NCBI GenBank assembly: GCA_030683705.1
Contig: JAUXPP010000107.1
Coordinates: forward strand, 1 to 32,675
Direction of reading: 5' to 3'
Source of the DNA: Polaromonas sp.
GTDB lineage: Bacteria > Pseudomonadota > Gammaproteobacteria > Burkholderiales > Burkholderiaceae_C
DNA length: 32,675 nucleotides
Shown here in pieces: positions 6,460 to 14,449 of the stretch. The position numbers and the translations under genes were made by a program. A model generated the notes under the pieces. It worked only from the letters and a program-made list of their open reading frames with translations, did no database searches and had not been told where the DNA came from. Position 1 is the first letter of the stretch. Each line of letters begins with the position of its first letter.

Positions 6460-8559
6460 TCATGAGCTCAGATGAGAAGTAAGAGGCAAACCAGGCACGT
6501 AATGCTCACCAGCGGCAATCGCCTGTTCCCATTTCGCGCGCGCTGCCATACTTTGGTTGAGGTCGAACTTGCGCAGGGCCAGGAGGTTGCTTTTGAGTTC
6601 AATGTCATACCGATCCTCGACCCATGTCTCAATGGGCAGGAAGCCCTGCAATGCCCGCAGTTCCTCAGCCCGCATGGCGATACCGTCTAGCGATTCAGGT
6701 AACAGGACCGCATGTTCCAGGCACAGCATGCATCGCTGCACATCACAGTTTTCACCTGCAGTAGCATTAAGGTGCGCCGGGGGATGGGCGGCGTCCTTGC
6801 AGGCCACCTTCATTCGGCTCTTTGGCAGGGTGCGCAGCTGAGTAAGAGTTTCTTCCTGGTTCGCTGTCACAGTCCCGTACCTGTACAAATGAGCTAGGAT
6901 GGTCAAGTCGACCCTACCCACCTCCAGCTCGCTCACCAGAATGTCGATGAACCGCCGCGCTGCGTCGCTGGCCTCCTGGTTGAGAATGTTCGTGTTCGTA
7001 TAACCAATGGAGGTTCCCAATCGAGCATGGTTAAGTGCTCTTTGGACATGAAGCATGTTGCCGTTCCCGGAGCGGTAAACGTAATCTGCAAACCACACCC
7101 GGAAGTCTTTCGCTGAGACATGGGGAACATCAGTAAGCAGCGCTTCCTTATTCTCCGCTCGTTGCGCATTGGTGGCAGCACGTTGCTTGTTTAGCAAGTG
7201 AACAACTTCTTCTATATATGCTGCTGGCTTTCCATTAACAATGCCGGATTTTCTGGATTTGTCGTGAATCCAACTTACATTTCCGTTGCGGGCGACATAC
7301 AGCCAGACGCTGCATACTCCTTGCTCCAAGGCTTTGACTTGAGCGAACTGTGCTGTGCGGACTTCGAAGTCGGCCTCCTTCATTTGTTCATATTTAAGTT
7401 TTTCCTGGTCGAGTTGCTGTTTGAGTAATTCGCGCAGCGGGGCGACACGCTCTAAATACGTCTTAATCAGGTGGCCGGGGCCGTCGAGAGTTTTCCATTG
7501 ACCGGTCACAAATTGTTCTTTGCCGCCTGCGCGTTCCTTTTCTCCAACCAGTTCGTAGTTTTCCGCGCTGAGTACGAATCGGCGGTGGGGATCGTTGGCG
7601 TTATCTTTGAAGTGGTTGATCAGAATTTTTTTATTAACGTCCAGGCTAGTCAACGTCGAAGGGTTCCATCCGGTGTTCAATACACACTGATGCCACACCG
7701 CATCTGCATCCCAATGGTTTGGAAATACGGATTCCCGTACGGACAACTTAAAGGTTCCTATGGTATTTCGCGCCCACGGAGCGATGCCATAGGGCAAGTC
7801 ATCAGGTGTAGGTAGTACCTTGCCAGCTTCTTTCTGGATGTTGCGCATGTACCTTACATTCCTCCACAGTTCGGCTTCTTTGGAGTCTTCTGGCTCTGTA
7901 TCGCTTTGACTGAGGCGGTCTGATTGCGCCCATCGCTCCAATACTTTACGGCTCGCGCACCTGACTGCAAAGCGCACGGCGTCGCGCTGCTCCTTCGGCG
8001 GGATATGCTTTTGCGTGTTCTGGACTTCGGGCAATTCCCAGTACGTTTGGCGCAGGCCAAGGGTCATTCGAGTGGTGTCCACGAGGCTACGGAATTGTCC
8101 GAAGGTCTGGCGGGTCATCCTGCTGCGATGGGCATATTCGCTATGAATCTGCGTGATAAGCCCAACATCCTCGACCCGCGTCATGGGTTGTCCGGCTGAC
8201 GCTGCCGCTGACTCCACTGCATCAAGCAACCGCCACCAATCGCGAAGTGTGTTCATGCAACTGTTGACGGTCGATTTCGCGGAATACGAAACCGCTTCTT
8301 CAATGGCAGGTGTCAGTTGGCGAATGAGTTCTGGCCGACCCGTAAACGGAAGGAATTTTGATCCACCACCTGTCTTCAAGCTTGATTTTTCTTGTCCGGT
8401 GGCGAAGGAATGCAGGTTGACTCTACAGGGTTCTTTCTCATGCTTGGTCCAAAATTCAAGCGGATTATTGGACACTGGGGCGTCGACTCTGACCGGAGTT
8501 GCCAGCGAAACGCCCGCGTGCTCCTTCAAGTGATCCTTGTTATATGTGCGGATGCTCAC
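6460..8559 (-). CDS. Tyrosine recombinase-like protein (699 aa) with altered catalytic residues, second in operon
   Basis: Resembles the large recombinase subunits of Tn554-like, RIT and gamma-mobile-trio modules. Arg487, His511 (ALNHARLG) and Tyr520 (IGYTNT) are present, but the first catalytic Arg position reads NTGWNPSTL (Asn299) and the HxxR box reads KDFR (Lys484). It may therefore be a structural or regulatory partner rather than a full enzyme. A Cys cluster (C587, C605, C610, C613, with His616 in CLEHAV) forms a probable zinc tail. The start overlaps the stop of the first recombinase as ATGA. Fold assignment is good; loss of activity is inferred from my own motif placement and needs alignment. 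Confidence 0.75.
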   Translation of the reverse strand: MSIRTYNKDHLKEHAGVSLATPVRVDAPVSNNPLEFWTKHEKEPCRVNLHSFATGQEKSSLKTGGGSKFLPFTGRPELIRQLTPAIEEAVSYSAKSTVNSCMNTLRDWWRLLDAVESAAASAGQPMTRVEDVGLITQIHSEYAHRSRMTRQTFGQFRSLVDTTRMTLGLRQTYWELPEVQNTQKHIPPKEQRDAVRFAVRCASRKVLERWAQSDRLSQSDTEPEDSKEAELWRNVRYMRNIQKEAGKVLPTPDDLPYGIAPWARNTIGTFKLSVRESVFPNHWDADAVWHQCVLNTGWNPSTLTSLDVNKKILINHFKDNANDPHRRFVLSAENYELVGEKERAGGKEQFVTGQWKTLDGPGHLIKTYLERVAPLRELLKQQLDQEKLKYEQMKEADFEVRTAQFAQVKALEQGVCSVWLYVARNGNVSWIHDKSRKSGIVNGKPAAYIEEVVHLLNKQRAATNAQRAENKEALLTDVPHVSAKDFRVWFADYVYRSGNGNMLHVQRALNHARLGTSIGYTNTNILNQEASDAARRFIDILVSELEVGRVDLTILAHLYRYGTVTANQEETLTQLRTLPKSRMKVACKDAAHPPAHLNATAGENCDVQRCMLCLEHAVLLPESLDGIAMRAEELRALQGFLPIETWVEDRYDIELKSNLLALRKFDLNQSMAARAKWEQAIAAGEHYVPGLPLTSHLSS

Positions 8560-9959
8560 TCGCTATTCTCTTGATCAATGCCTTTTTCAATGAGTTGCTG
8601 CGTGTATTTCTCATGGAAGTTCATGTTCACGCCCAGTCGGTCCGACACCCATTGCAGGTAGATCATGGTGGTTTCGCGTGAGACATGCCTGAGTTGGCGT
8701 TGGATCGTCAGCTCGATGAATCCCTCAATGTCTAGCGCAAGAATTTTGAGCACGGAGGGGTCAAGCTTGTTATGGATGAGAGATTCTATCAATCCCTTTT
8801 GCTCTTCCAGGTGCTTCCAGAGCGTGCTACAGGCCCAGAAGTCTCGCCCCAAGTGGGGAGACCAGCCACGCGGCGATTTGGCGCTTTTACTGGTCCAGAA
8901 ATCATAGATTTTTTGCCCTGTATAGCGTCCTCCAGTGACGGGATTGAGGAACAGATGGACTGTGTTATTGCGCAGGAATTCCGCTTCACGGACATTTTTT
9001 GCCTTGCGAAGTGCAATCGTCAGCGCCTTGGGTCGAACCTTCTGACGGTACTCGTGCAGCTTGAGCGCCATGGGCATCGGCAGAAGAATGTCGCCCTCCG
9101 GGCCAATCTTGTCGCCATGATCTTCACCGTGGTCACGCCCTTTGGTTTCGTACCGCAGCATCACGCAGACGGCCTGGTGTTTCAGCGGCCTGTCTTGATT
9201 GACAACATCCCATTGGTCGGGATCAAGTGGCAAGGTGTCGATACGCCATGCAGCGGCTTCCGCTCTGCGGACGGCGGTTTCCAAGATGAGTTCAGCAATG
9301 AGTCCCTCAACAGCGCATTTTTCGTGGACCCGAGTCAGCCATGCGCCAATTTCCTTTTCATCTGGAAGCCCTATCCGTCGCTTGCCTTCCCTGACTTTTC
9401 CGCGTCTGGCCTCAACAGTCTTGGTCATCTGAGCGCCGCTGCTTCCACGACTTTCGACCTTGAACGACTTTCGCACCTTTGGGATATGAAACCGTTGTCG
9501 CACCCCTTTGTCAACCGCCCACTGTAAGAACATGCATGCGACATCAACTCGTAAGTTAACAGTCTTTGCCGCTAATCCAGCGTTGTCACGGGACCAACTA
9601 CCCGAGCTCATTTCTCCTTGGTAGCCTTGAATTAAGTCGATTTTGTAATCGGCCTGGATGGGGTCTTTGCCACGGACTTGGCAATATTCAAGATAGTTCG
9701 CCAGCCAATGCGCGTAGTTGTGCATGGTTGCCTTAGTTGGCGGCATGGTTGACGCCTGCTCCTGCCCGCGTGTCCCGACACTCCACTCACCTAACCCCAA
9801 GTCAATTAGAAATTGATTGGCAATCCGGTGATAGCCAGGACGGCTATCCATGATGAAGGGGAGGTGGGCAACCCGCCCATAACCTCTTCCCTCAAGAAAT
9901 TCTTGAGTGGGATAGACCACCCGAAAAGGATAGTCGATAGTGTTTTTTAGAACTTCCAT
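8556..9959 (-). CDS. Tyrosine recombinase (467 aa), first in operon
   Basis: A complete tyrosine recombinase. Residues about 65-165 look like a SAM-like core-binding domain, and the catalytic domain (about 195-450) has Arg231 (ETAVRR), His369-x-x-Arg372 (SPHLGR), His425 (LRHVSRETT) and nucleophile Tyr434 (MIYLQW). The size and lead position match TnpA of Tn554-type modules and GmtY of gamma-mobile-trio islands. No Shine-Dalgarno precedes the ATG, which lies inside the inverted repeat at 9954-9980. Only 39 nt separate it from the stop of guaC on the same strand, leaving little room for a promoter, so it may be transcribed by read-through from guaC or from a promoter formed when the element is circular. 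Confidence 0.88.
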   Translation of the reverse strand: MEVLKNTIDYPFRVVYPTQEFLEGRGYGRVAHLPFIMDSRPGYHRIANQFLIDLGLGEWSVGTRGQEQASTMPPTKATMHNYAHWLANYLEYCQVRGKDPIQADYKIDLIQGYQGEMSSGSWSRDNAGLAAKTVNLRVDVACMFLQWAVDKGVRQRFHIPKVRKSFKVESRGSSGAQMTKTVEARRGKVREGKRRIGLPDEKEIGAWLTRVHEKCAVEGLIAELILETAVRRAEAAAWRIDTLPLDPDQWDVVNQDRPLKHQAVCVMLRYETKGRDHGEDHGDKIGPEGDILLPMPMALKLHEYRQKVRPKALTIALRKAKNVREAEFLRNNTVHLFLNPVTGGRYTGQKIYDFWTSKSAKSPRGWSPHLGRDFWACSTLWKHLEEQKGLIESLIHNKLDPSVLKILALDIEGFIELTIQRQLRHVSRETTMIYLQWVSDRLGVNMNFHEKYTQQLIEKGIDQENSE

Positions 9960-9980
9960 GTAGTTTGATGCTACATGGAA
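9954..9980. repeat. Perfect 10-7-10 inverted repeat, candidate recombination core at island end
   Basis: TTCCATGTAG (9954-9963), spacer TTTGATG, then CTACATGGAA (9971-9980), with a further CTACAT at 9981-9986. Two inverted arms around a 7-bp spacer is the classic architecture of a tyrosine-recombinase crossover site. It lies between the recombinase operon and the guaC stop at 9999 and includes the recombinase start codon. The partner site would be at the other island end, outside this window; I saw no second copy here. Confidence 0.5.
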
Positions 9981-9998
9981 CTACATTTAAATCAAGCG

Positions 9999-10979
9999 TT
10001 AATTGAACAGCTCTGTAGCACCGGCGTTGTCACCGCCCAGGATCACGTAATTGACCTTGCGGATGTCCATCAGCTTGGTGCCGCCGGCATAACTGATGGC
10101 GCTTTGCACGTCTTCTTCCATCTCGCGCAGCGTGTCCTTGAGGCTGCCCTTGACCGGCTCCAGGATGCGTTTGCCCTCGACGTGTTTGTATTCGCCCTTG
10201 TTGAAGTCCGAGGCACTGCCGTAATACTCCTTGTACAGCCGGCCATCGACCTCGACGGTCTGGCCCGGGCTTTCCTCCAGGCCCGCCAGCATGGAGCCGA
10301 TCATCACCATGGTGGCGCCGAAGCGGATGGACTTGGCGATGTCCCCATGTTCGCGGATGCCGCCGTCGGCAATGATGGGTTTGGTCGCCACGCGCGCGCA
10401 CCACTTGAGCGCCGACAGCTGCCAGCCGCCGGTGCCGAAGCCGGTTTTCAGGCGTGTGATGCAGACCTTGCCGGGACCGATGCCGACCTTGGTCGCGTCC
10501 GCGCCCCAGTTCTCCAGGTCGATGATGGCTTCAGGCGTGCCGACGTTGCCGGCAATCACGAAGGACGAAGGCAGCTTGTCCTTGAGGTAGCCGATCATGC
10601 GTTGCACCGTGTCGGCGTGGCCGTGGGCAATGTCGATGGTGATGTAGTCAGGCGCCAGGCCTTCAGCCACCAGCTGGTCCACCGTGTCGTAGTCGGCTTT
10701 CTTGACGCCCAGCGAGATCGACGCGTACACGCCGGCTGCGGCCATGCGCCTGACAAAAGCCAGGTTGTCGAGGTCGAAGCGGTGCATCACATAGAAGTAA
10801 CCGTGTTGGGCCATCCAGATGCAGATGTCCTCGTTGATCACGGTTTTCATGTTGGCCGGCACCACCGGGATGCGGAAGCTGCGGCCGCCCAGCGTGACGC
10901 CGGCGTCGCATTCGGAGCGGCTTTCCACGCGGCATTTGCGCGGCAGCAGCAGGACGTTGTCGTAGTCGAAGATTTCCAT
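9999..10979 (-). CDS. guaC: GMP reductase
   Basis: GMP reductase converts GMP to IMP with NADPH, releasing ammonia, and links guanine salvage to adenine nucleotides in the cytoplasm. The 326-residue protein is of the shorter, Bacillus-type class (GuaC2). Diagnostic stretches are the N-terminal [11 protein letters not shown], the PANMKTV loop, the GPGKVCITR loop with catalytic Cys173, the [11 protein letters not shown] phosphate region and EYYGSAS. I start at ATG 10979 (AGGAG about 10 nt upstream); the upstream frame belongs to the leader. The length equals the family norm, so the island on its 3' side has not truncated it, though the last few residues might come from the attachment site. Confidence 0.93.
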   Translation of the reverse strand: MEIFDYDNVLLLPRKCRVESRSECDAGVTLGGRSFRIPVVPANMKTVINEDICIWMAQHGYFYVMHRFDLDNLAFVRRMAAAGVYASISLGVKKADYDTVDQLVAEGLAPDYITIDIAHGHADTVQRMIGYLKDKLPSSFVIAGNVGTPEAIIDLENWGADATKVGIGPGKVCITRLKTGFGTGGWQLSALKWCARVATKPIIADGGIREHGDIAKSIRFGATMVMIGSMLAGLEESPGQTVEVDGRLYKEYYGSASDFNKGEYKHVEGKRILEPVKGSLKDTLREMEEDVQSAISYAGGTKLMDIRKVNYVILGGDNAGATELFN

Positions 10980-11148
10980 TGTTTCCAGGCTCCTGAATTG
11001 ATTAAACAGAAGGCACTTGGACTGGACCGGCTCTCGCTGCCTGGGGGCAACAAAAAACTCTCGCGAGAGAGTTTCAGCGGAGGCTGACAACTGCCCGCAG
11101 GGCTTGTCATGCCGAAGCTAAAACCGGGCGCAATTGCTTGGGCCCGGT
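10980..11148 (-). promoter_or_regulatory. Structured guaC leader with terminator-like hairpin; candidate attenuator or riboswitch
   Basis: Reading toward guaC there are three strong hairpins. Stem 1 pairs 11142-11148 with 11123-11129 (7 bp). Stem 2 spans 11109-11085 (10 bp with a 2-nt bulge). Stem 3 at 11074-11052 is 8 bp with a 4-nt loop and runs into six U. A possible -10 box (TAGAAT, minus strand, 11159-11154) lies just before stem 1, so transcripts would begin with these structures; no good -35 is visible. A second GCGAGAG at 11037-11031 could compete for the 5' arm of stem 3. I do not recognise a named riboswitch class. Confidence 0.5.
11052..11074 (-). terminator. Intrinsic terminator-like hairpin in the guaC leader
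   Basis: On the minus strand AAACTCTC pairs with GAGAGTTT around a TCGC loop, and the 3' arm continues into a run of six T. It lies about 75 nt before the guaC start, so unless controlled it would stop guaC transcription. Confidence 0.6.
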
Positions 11149-11184
11149 GACTGATTCTAGGCGTTTGTGCGGCTCGCCACGAGA

Positions 11185-11217
11185 TGCCCGCGCATATACC
11201 CGCTATACGCGCGGGCA
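11185..11217 (-). terminator. Strong hairpin downstream of the secreted-protein gene
   Basis: A 14-bp stem with one mismatch (GC-rich base, TATA-rich top) and a 5-nt CCCGC loop begins 17 nt after the stop of the gene at 11234. There is no T-run, so it may act as a Rho-assisted terminator or a 3' stabiliser. Confidence 0.45.
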
Positions 11218-11233
11218 CATGCCGGCGCCCGGG

Positions 11234-11932
11234 CTAGCGGGCCGCGCAGCGCGATTGTGCCGCGGCGACCACGCGGCCCTGGCCGTCCTGCACCCAGCCG
11301 ATGACTTTTGCCCCTTGCGTGTTCATGCCTGGCGGGACATCCATGGAGCGGGTTTCGAGAAAACCCGATTGCTCATTTTTTGATAGCGGCGTACGCACGT
11401 CCCATGAGGCTTGAACGAGGTTTCTGACCAGATTCCTGGGCACCGGCGTGCCTTCGGTGCCGGCCGGGATGGTTTCCACCAGCGCGAGCCACGCGGTCAG
11501 CGGCGGCCCGCCCTTGTTCCGCGGTGCGCCCCTGAGCGCGATGGATGCACCGATGTAGCCCGACACCGGCAGGCCATGGGCCACGCGCAGGCGGCCCTGG
11601 CCGGCCACCGCAGTGGTCTTGCTGCTGCTGCCGGCCGGCGACGCCTGTCCCAGCGCCTGCAGACGCTTGAGGCCGTCGCGACTGGCCACCACTGACAGCG
11701 GCGCATCCTCGCCCCCGCTGCCGGGCAGCACCCAGTCCAGCGCGACCTGACCGCGCCGCACGCGCGGGGTGGCGGCGTCGTTCCAGCAGTCGCGGCAATC
11801 GGCGTTGATGAAACGCTCCACCAAGGCTACAGGGCGCGCCTGCCCGTCACTCGAGCACGAGGGCTGGGCCTGTACGGACGGCACCAGGGACGCTGCGAGC
11901 ACGGCGACTCGCCAAGGCAAGAAAAGGGGCAT
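11234..11932 (-). CDS. Hypothetical exported protein with CxxC motif
   Basis: A 232-residue protein. Starting at ATG 11932 gives a clean signal peptide (basic MPLFLPWR, hydrophobic core, cleavage near VQA-QP at about 22-23), so it is probably periplasmic. The longer upstream frame would cross into uvrD and is rejected. Near the N-terminus ALVERFINADCRDCW holds Cys46-x-x-Cys49, recalling thioredoxin-like or DUF1223-type folds, but the rest does not confirm either. It is divergent from uvrD with 22 bp between starts. Near the C-terminus, codons at about 11371-11420 coincide with a degenerate dispersed repeat (see the repeat entry). Function unknown. Confidence 0.7.
   Translation of the reverse strand: MPLFLPWRVAVLAASLVPSVQAQPSCSSDGQARPVALVERFINADCRDCWNDAATPRVRRGQVALDWVLPGSGGEDAPLSVVASRDGLKRLQALGQASPAGSSSKTTAVAGQGRLRVAHGLPVSGYIGASIALRGAPRNKGGPPLTAWLALVETIPAGTEGTPVPRNLVRNLVQASWDVRTPLSKNEQSGFLETRSMDVPPGMNTQGAKVIGWVQDGQGRVVAAAQSRCAAR
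11371..11420. repeat. Degenerate copy of the dispersed repeat, inside the secreted-protein gene
   Basis: On the plus strand the segment from TTGCTCATTTTTTGATAGC through a CGC-rich core to TGAGGC follows the same plan as the copy at 28575 (GCTA, T-rich spacer, TAGC-GC, then CGC and G-rich 3' half). It encodes the end of the exported protein on the other strand. Identification is by eye and the copy is degenerate. Confidence 0.4.
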
Positions 11933-11954
11933 CAGGGGCTTTCTACAATGAGGG

Positions 11955-14393
11955 ATGTTCTCAGAAGTCGCACCGAGCTCCCCACTCTTACAAAATCTTA
12001 ATCCGGAACAGCTGGCGGCGGTCACCCTGCCCAACACCCACGCCCTGATCCTGGCCGGCGCCGGTTCCGGCAAGACGCGGGTGCTGACCACCCGCATCGC
12101 CTGGCTGCTGCAAACCGGGCAGGTGTCGCCGGGCGGCATTTTGGCCGTGACCTTTACCAACAAGGCGGCCAAGGAGATGATGCATCGCCTGTCGGCCATG
12201 TTGCCGGTGAATGTGCGCGGCATGTGGATAGGCACTTTCCACGGCCTGTGCAACCGCTTTCTGCGTGCGCATTACAAGCTGGCGAATCTGCCGTCGACTT
12301 TCCAGATCCTCGATACCCAGGACCAGCTGTCGGCGATCAAGCGCCTGTGCAAGCAGTTCAACATCGACGACGAACGTTTCCCGCCCAAACAGCTGATGTG
12401 GTTCATCGCCGCCTGCAAGGAAGACGGCCAGCGTGCGAAAGATGTGGTGGTGCGCGACGAGGAAACGCGCAAGAAGGCCGAGATCTACGCGCTGTATGAA
12501 GAGCAGTGCCAGCGCGAAGGCGTGGTCGATTTCGGCGAGCTGATGCTGCGCAGCTACGAGCTGCTGCGTGACAACGCGCCGGTGCGCGAACATTACCAGC
12601 GGCGCTTCCGCCACATCCTGATCGACGAGTTCCAGGACACCAACAAGCTGCAGTACGCCTGGATCAAGATGCTGGCCGGGCAGGGTGAGGACGCGGCCGC
12701 CGGCGCGCACGCCATGCCGGGCGGCTCGGTGGTGGCGGTCGGCGACGACGACCAGAGCATTTATGCCTTCCGCGGCGCGCGCGTCGGCAACATGGCCGAC
12801 TTCGTGCGCGAGTTTGCGGTGCAGCACCAGATCAAGCTGGAACGCAACTACCGCAGCTTCGGCAACATCCTCGATTCGGCCAATGAGCTGATCAGCCACA
12901 ACAGCAAACGCCTGGGCAAAAACCTGCGCACCGAGGCCGGCCCGGGCGAGCCGGTGCGGGTGTTCGAGGCGACGTCGGATTTCGCCGAGGCCCAGTGGTT
13001 TGTCGACGAGGTGCGTGAGCTGGTGCGCAGCGGCACCGAGCGCAAGGAGATTGCGCTGCTCTACCGCAGCAACGCGCAAAGCCGGGTCATGGAGACCGCG
13101 CTGTTCAACCACGGCATTCCTTACCGCGTCTACGGCGGCCTGCGCTTTTTCGAGCGCGCCGAGATCAAACATGCGCTGGCCTATTTGCGCCTGATGGACA
13201 ACCCGCACGACGACACCAGCTTCATGCGCATCGTCAACTTCCCGCCGCGCGGCATCGGCTTGCGCAGCATCGAGCAGCTGCAGGACGTGGCGCGTGCGTC
13301 AGGTTGTTCCCTGCATGACGCGGTCAGCGCCGTGCCCGGCAAGGCCGGTGCCAATCTCGGGGCCTTTGTCGCCAAACTCGACGTGCTGCGCGAGCAGACG
13401 CCGGGCCTGAGCCTGCGCGAGATCATCGAACTGGTGCTGCAGCACAGCGGTCTGGAGGAGCATTACAAGCTCGAGAAGGAAGGCCAGGACCGTCTCGAGA
13501 ATCTGGGCGAGCTGGTCAACGCCGCCGAGTCCTTCGTCAGCATGGAAGGTTTCGGCCGCGATGCCGTCGCGCTGCCGGTGGATGAGCTCGGTGTGCCCCT
13601 GTCGCAATCACCGGCCAGCCAGGGGCTGGACCCGTCGGCGCCGCTGGCTGATGAGCCACTGCCCGAACTGCTCACGCCCGACCAGGAAACCGGCGAAACC
13701 CTGTCGCCGCTGGCCGCCTTCCTGACCCACGCCGCGCTGGAGTCGGGCGACAACCAGGCGCAAGCCGGGCAGGATGCGGTGCAACTGATGACGGTGCATT
13801 CGTCCAAGGGCCTGGAGTTCGACTGCGTGTTCATCTCCGGCCTGGAAGACGGCATCTTCCCGCACGAAAACTCCCTGAGCGACGCGGGCGGCATCGAGGA
13901 AGAACGCCGCCTGATGTATGTGGCCATCACGCGGGCGCGCAAACGCCTGTACCTGAGTCACTCGCAGACACGCATGTTGCACGGCCAGACCCGCTACAAC
14001 CTGAAAAGCCGCTTTTTTGACGAGCTGCCGGAGGCGGCGCTCAAATGGATCACGCCGAAAAACCAGGGTTTTGCTTCGGCCTATGGCGGCCACGGCGGCG
14101 CCTGGGGTGCTAGCAATTCAGGAGCTGGCCACGCTCGCGGGGATTGGGCTGCAGCCGCTTTTGCTTCAAGAAACCCGGGGGGCGACAAGTTTGCCAGTCC
14201 GCCGGTTCCCGCGCAACGTGCGGCGCCTTCGCATGGTCTGAAGACCGGCATGGAAGTGTTTCACGCCAAGTTTGGCGAAGGCCGGGTCATGATGCTCGAA
14301 GGCAGCGGCGACGATGCGCGGGCCCAGATCAATTTCACCCGGCACGGCGTGAAATGGCTGGCCCTGAGTGTGGCCAAACTGACCGTGGTCTAG
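11955..14393 (+). CDS. uvrD: DNA helicase II (UvrD/PcrA, superfamily 1A)
   Basis: A 3'-5' DNA helicase for nucleotide-excision and mismatch repair. The 812 residues show the full motif set: Q-motif NLNPEQLAAV, Walker A AGAGSGKT (34-41), motif II DEFQDTN (about 225), DDDQSIYAFRGA, the ERNYRS motif and the late VQLMTVHSSKGLEFD and EERRLMYVAITRA motifs. A Pro/Glu-rich insertion at about 535-595 fits what I remember of betaproteobacterial UvrD. The C-terminal tail (about 695-812) is Gly/Ala-rich and then ends in a Tudor-like segment (HAKFGEGRVMMLEGSGDDARAQ). Part of that linker (about 719-737) is encoded by a dispersed repeat. The start is the only in-frame ATG before the Q-motif; GAGGG lies directly against it, which is closer than usual. 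Confidence 0.95.
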   Translation: MFSEVAPSSPLLQNLNPEQLAAVTLPNTHALILAGAGSGKTRVLTTRIAWLLQTGQVSPGGILAVTFTNKAAKEMMHRLSAMLPVNVRGMWIGTFHGLCNRFLRAHYKLANLPSTFQILDTQDQLSAIKRLCKQFNIDDERFPPKQLMWFIAACKEDGQRAKDVVVRDEETRKKAEIYALYEEQCQREGVVDFGELMLRSYELLRDNAPVREHYQRRFRHILIDEFQDTNKLQYAWIKMLAGQGEDAAAGAHAMPGGSVVAVGDDDQSIYAFRGARVGNMADFVREFAVQHQIKLERNYRSFGNILDSANELISHNSKRLGKNLRTEAGPGEPVRVFEATSDFAEAQWFVDEVRELVRSGTERKEIALLYRSNAQSRVMETALFNHGIPYRVYGGLRFFERAEIKHALAYLRLMDNPHDDTSFMRIVNFPPRGIGLRSIEQLQDVARASGCSLHDAVSAVPGKAGANLGAFVAKLDVLREQTPGLSLREIIELVLQHSGLEEHYKLEKEGQDRLENLGELVNAAESFVSMEGFGRDAVALPVDELGVPLSQSPASQGLDPSAPLADEPLPELLTPDQETGETLSPLAAFLTHAALESGDNQAQAGQDAVQLMTVHSSKGLEFDCVFISGLEDGIFPHENSLSDAGGIEEERRLMYVAITRARKRLYLSHSQTRMLHGQTRYNLKSRFFDELPEAALKWITPKNQGFASAYGGHGGAWGASNSGAGHARGDWAAAAFASRNPGGDKFASPPVPAQRAAPSHGLKTGMEVFHAKFGEGRVMMLEGSGDDARAQINFTRHGVKWLALSVAKLTVV
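14109..14166. repeat. Dispersed repeat copy inside uvrD
   Basis: From GCTAGCAATTCAGGAGCTGG to the GCAGCCGCTTTTGC end it aligns by eye with the intergenic copy at 28575-28632 at roughly two thirds identity with one indel. It is read in frame as part of the UvrD C-terminal linker (SNSGAG through AAAFAS). Confidence 0.5.
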
Positions 14394-14449
14394 AGGCCGC
14401 GCAGTCTGGTTAAGATGGCGCAGACCCGATCAATCGCCCCGAGACAATC

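Noticed and set aside
3811..9959. Calling the operon a gamma-mobile-trio (GmtY/Z/X)
   Set aside because: The number of recombinases and the small protein differ from the trio as I recall it; only analogy is claimed.
9975..11087. Long plus-strand open frame (370 codons) opposite guaC
   Set aside because: It is the mirror of a confidently identified GMP reductase; its His/Val/Ala-rich content has no family features.
11988..13208. Long minus-strand frame (406 codons) opposite uvrD
   Set aside because: Antisense shadow of the helicase motifs in GC-rich DNA.
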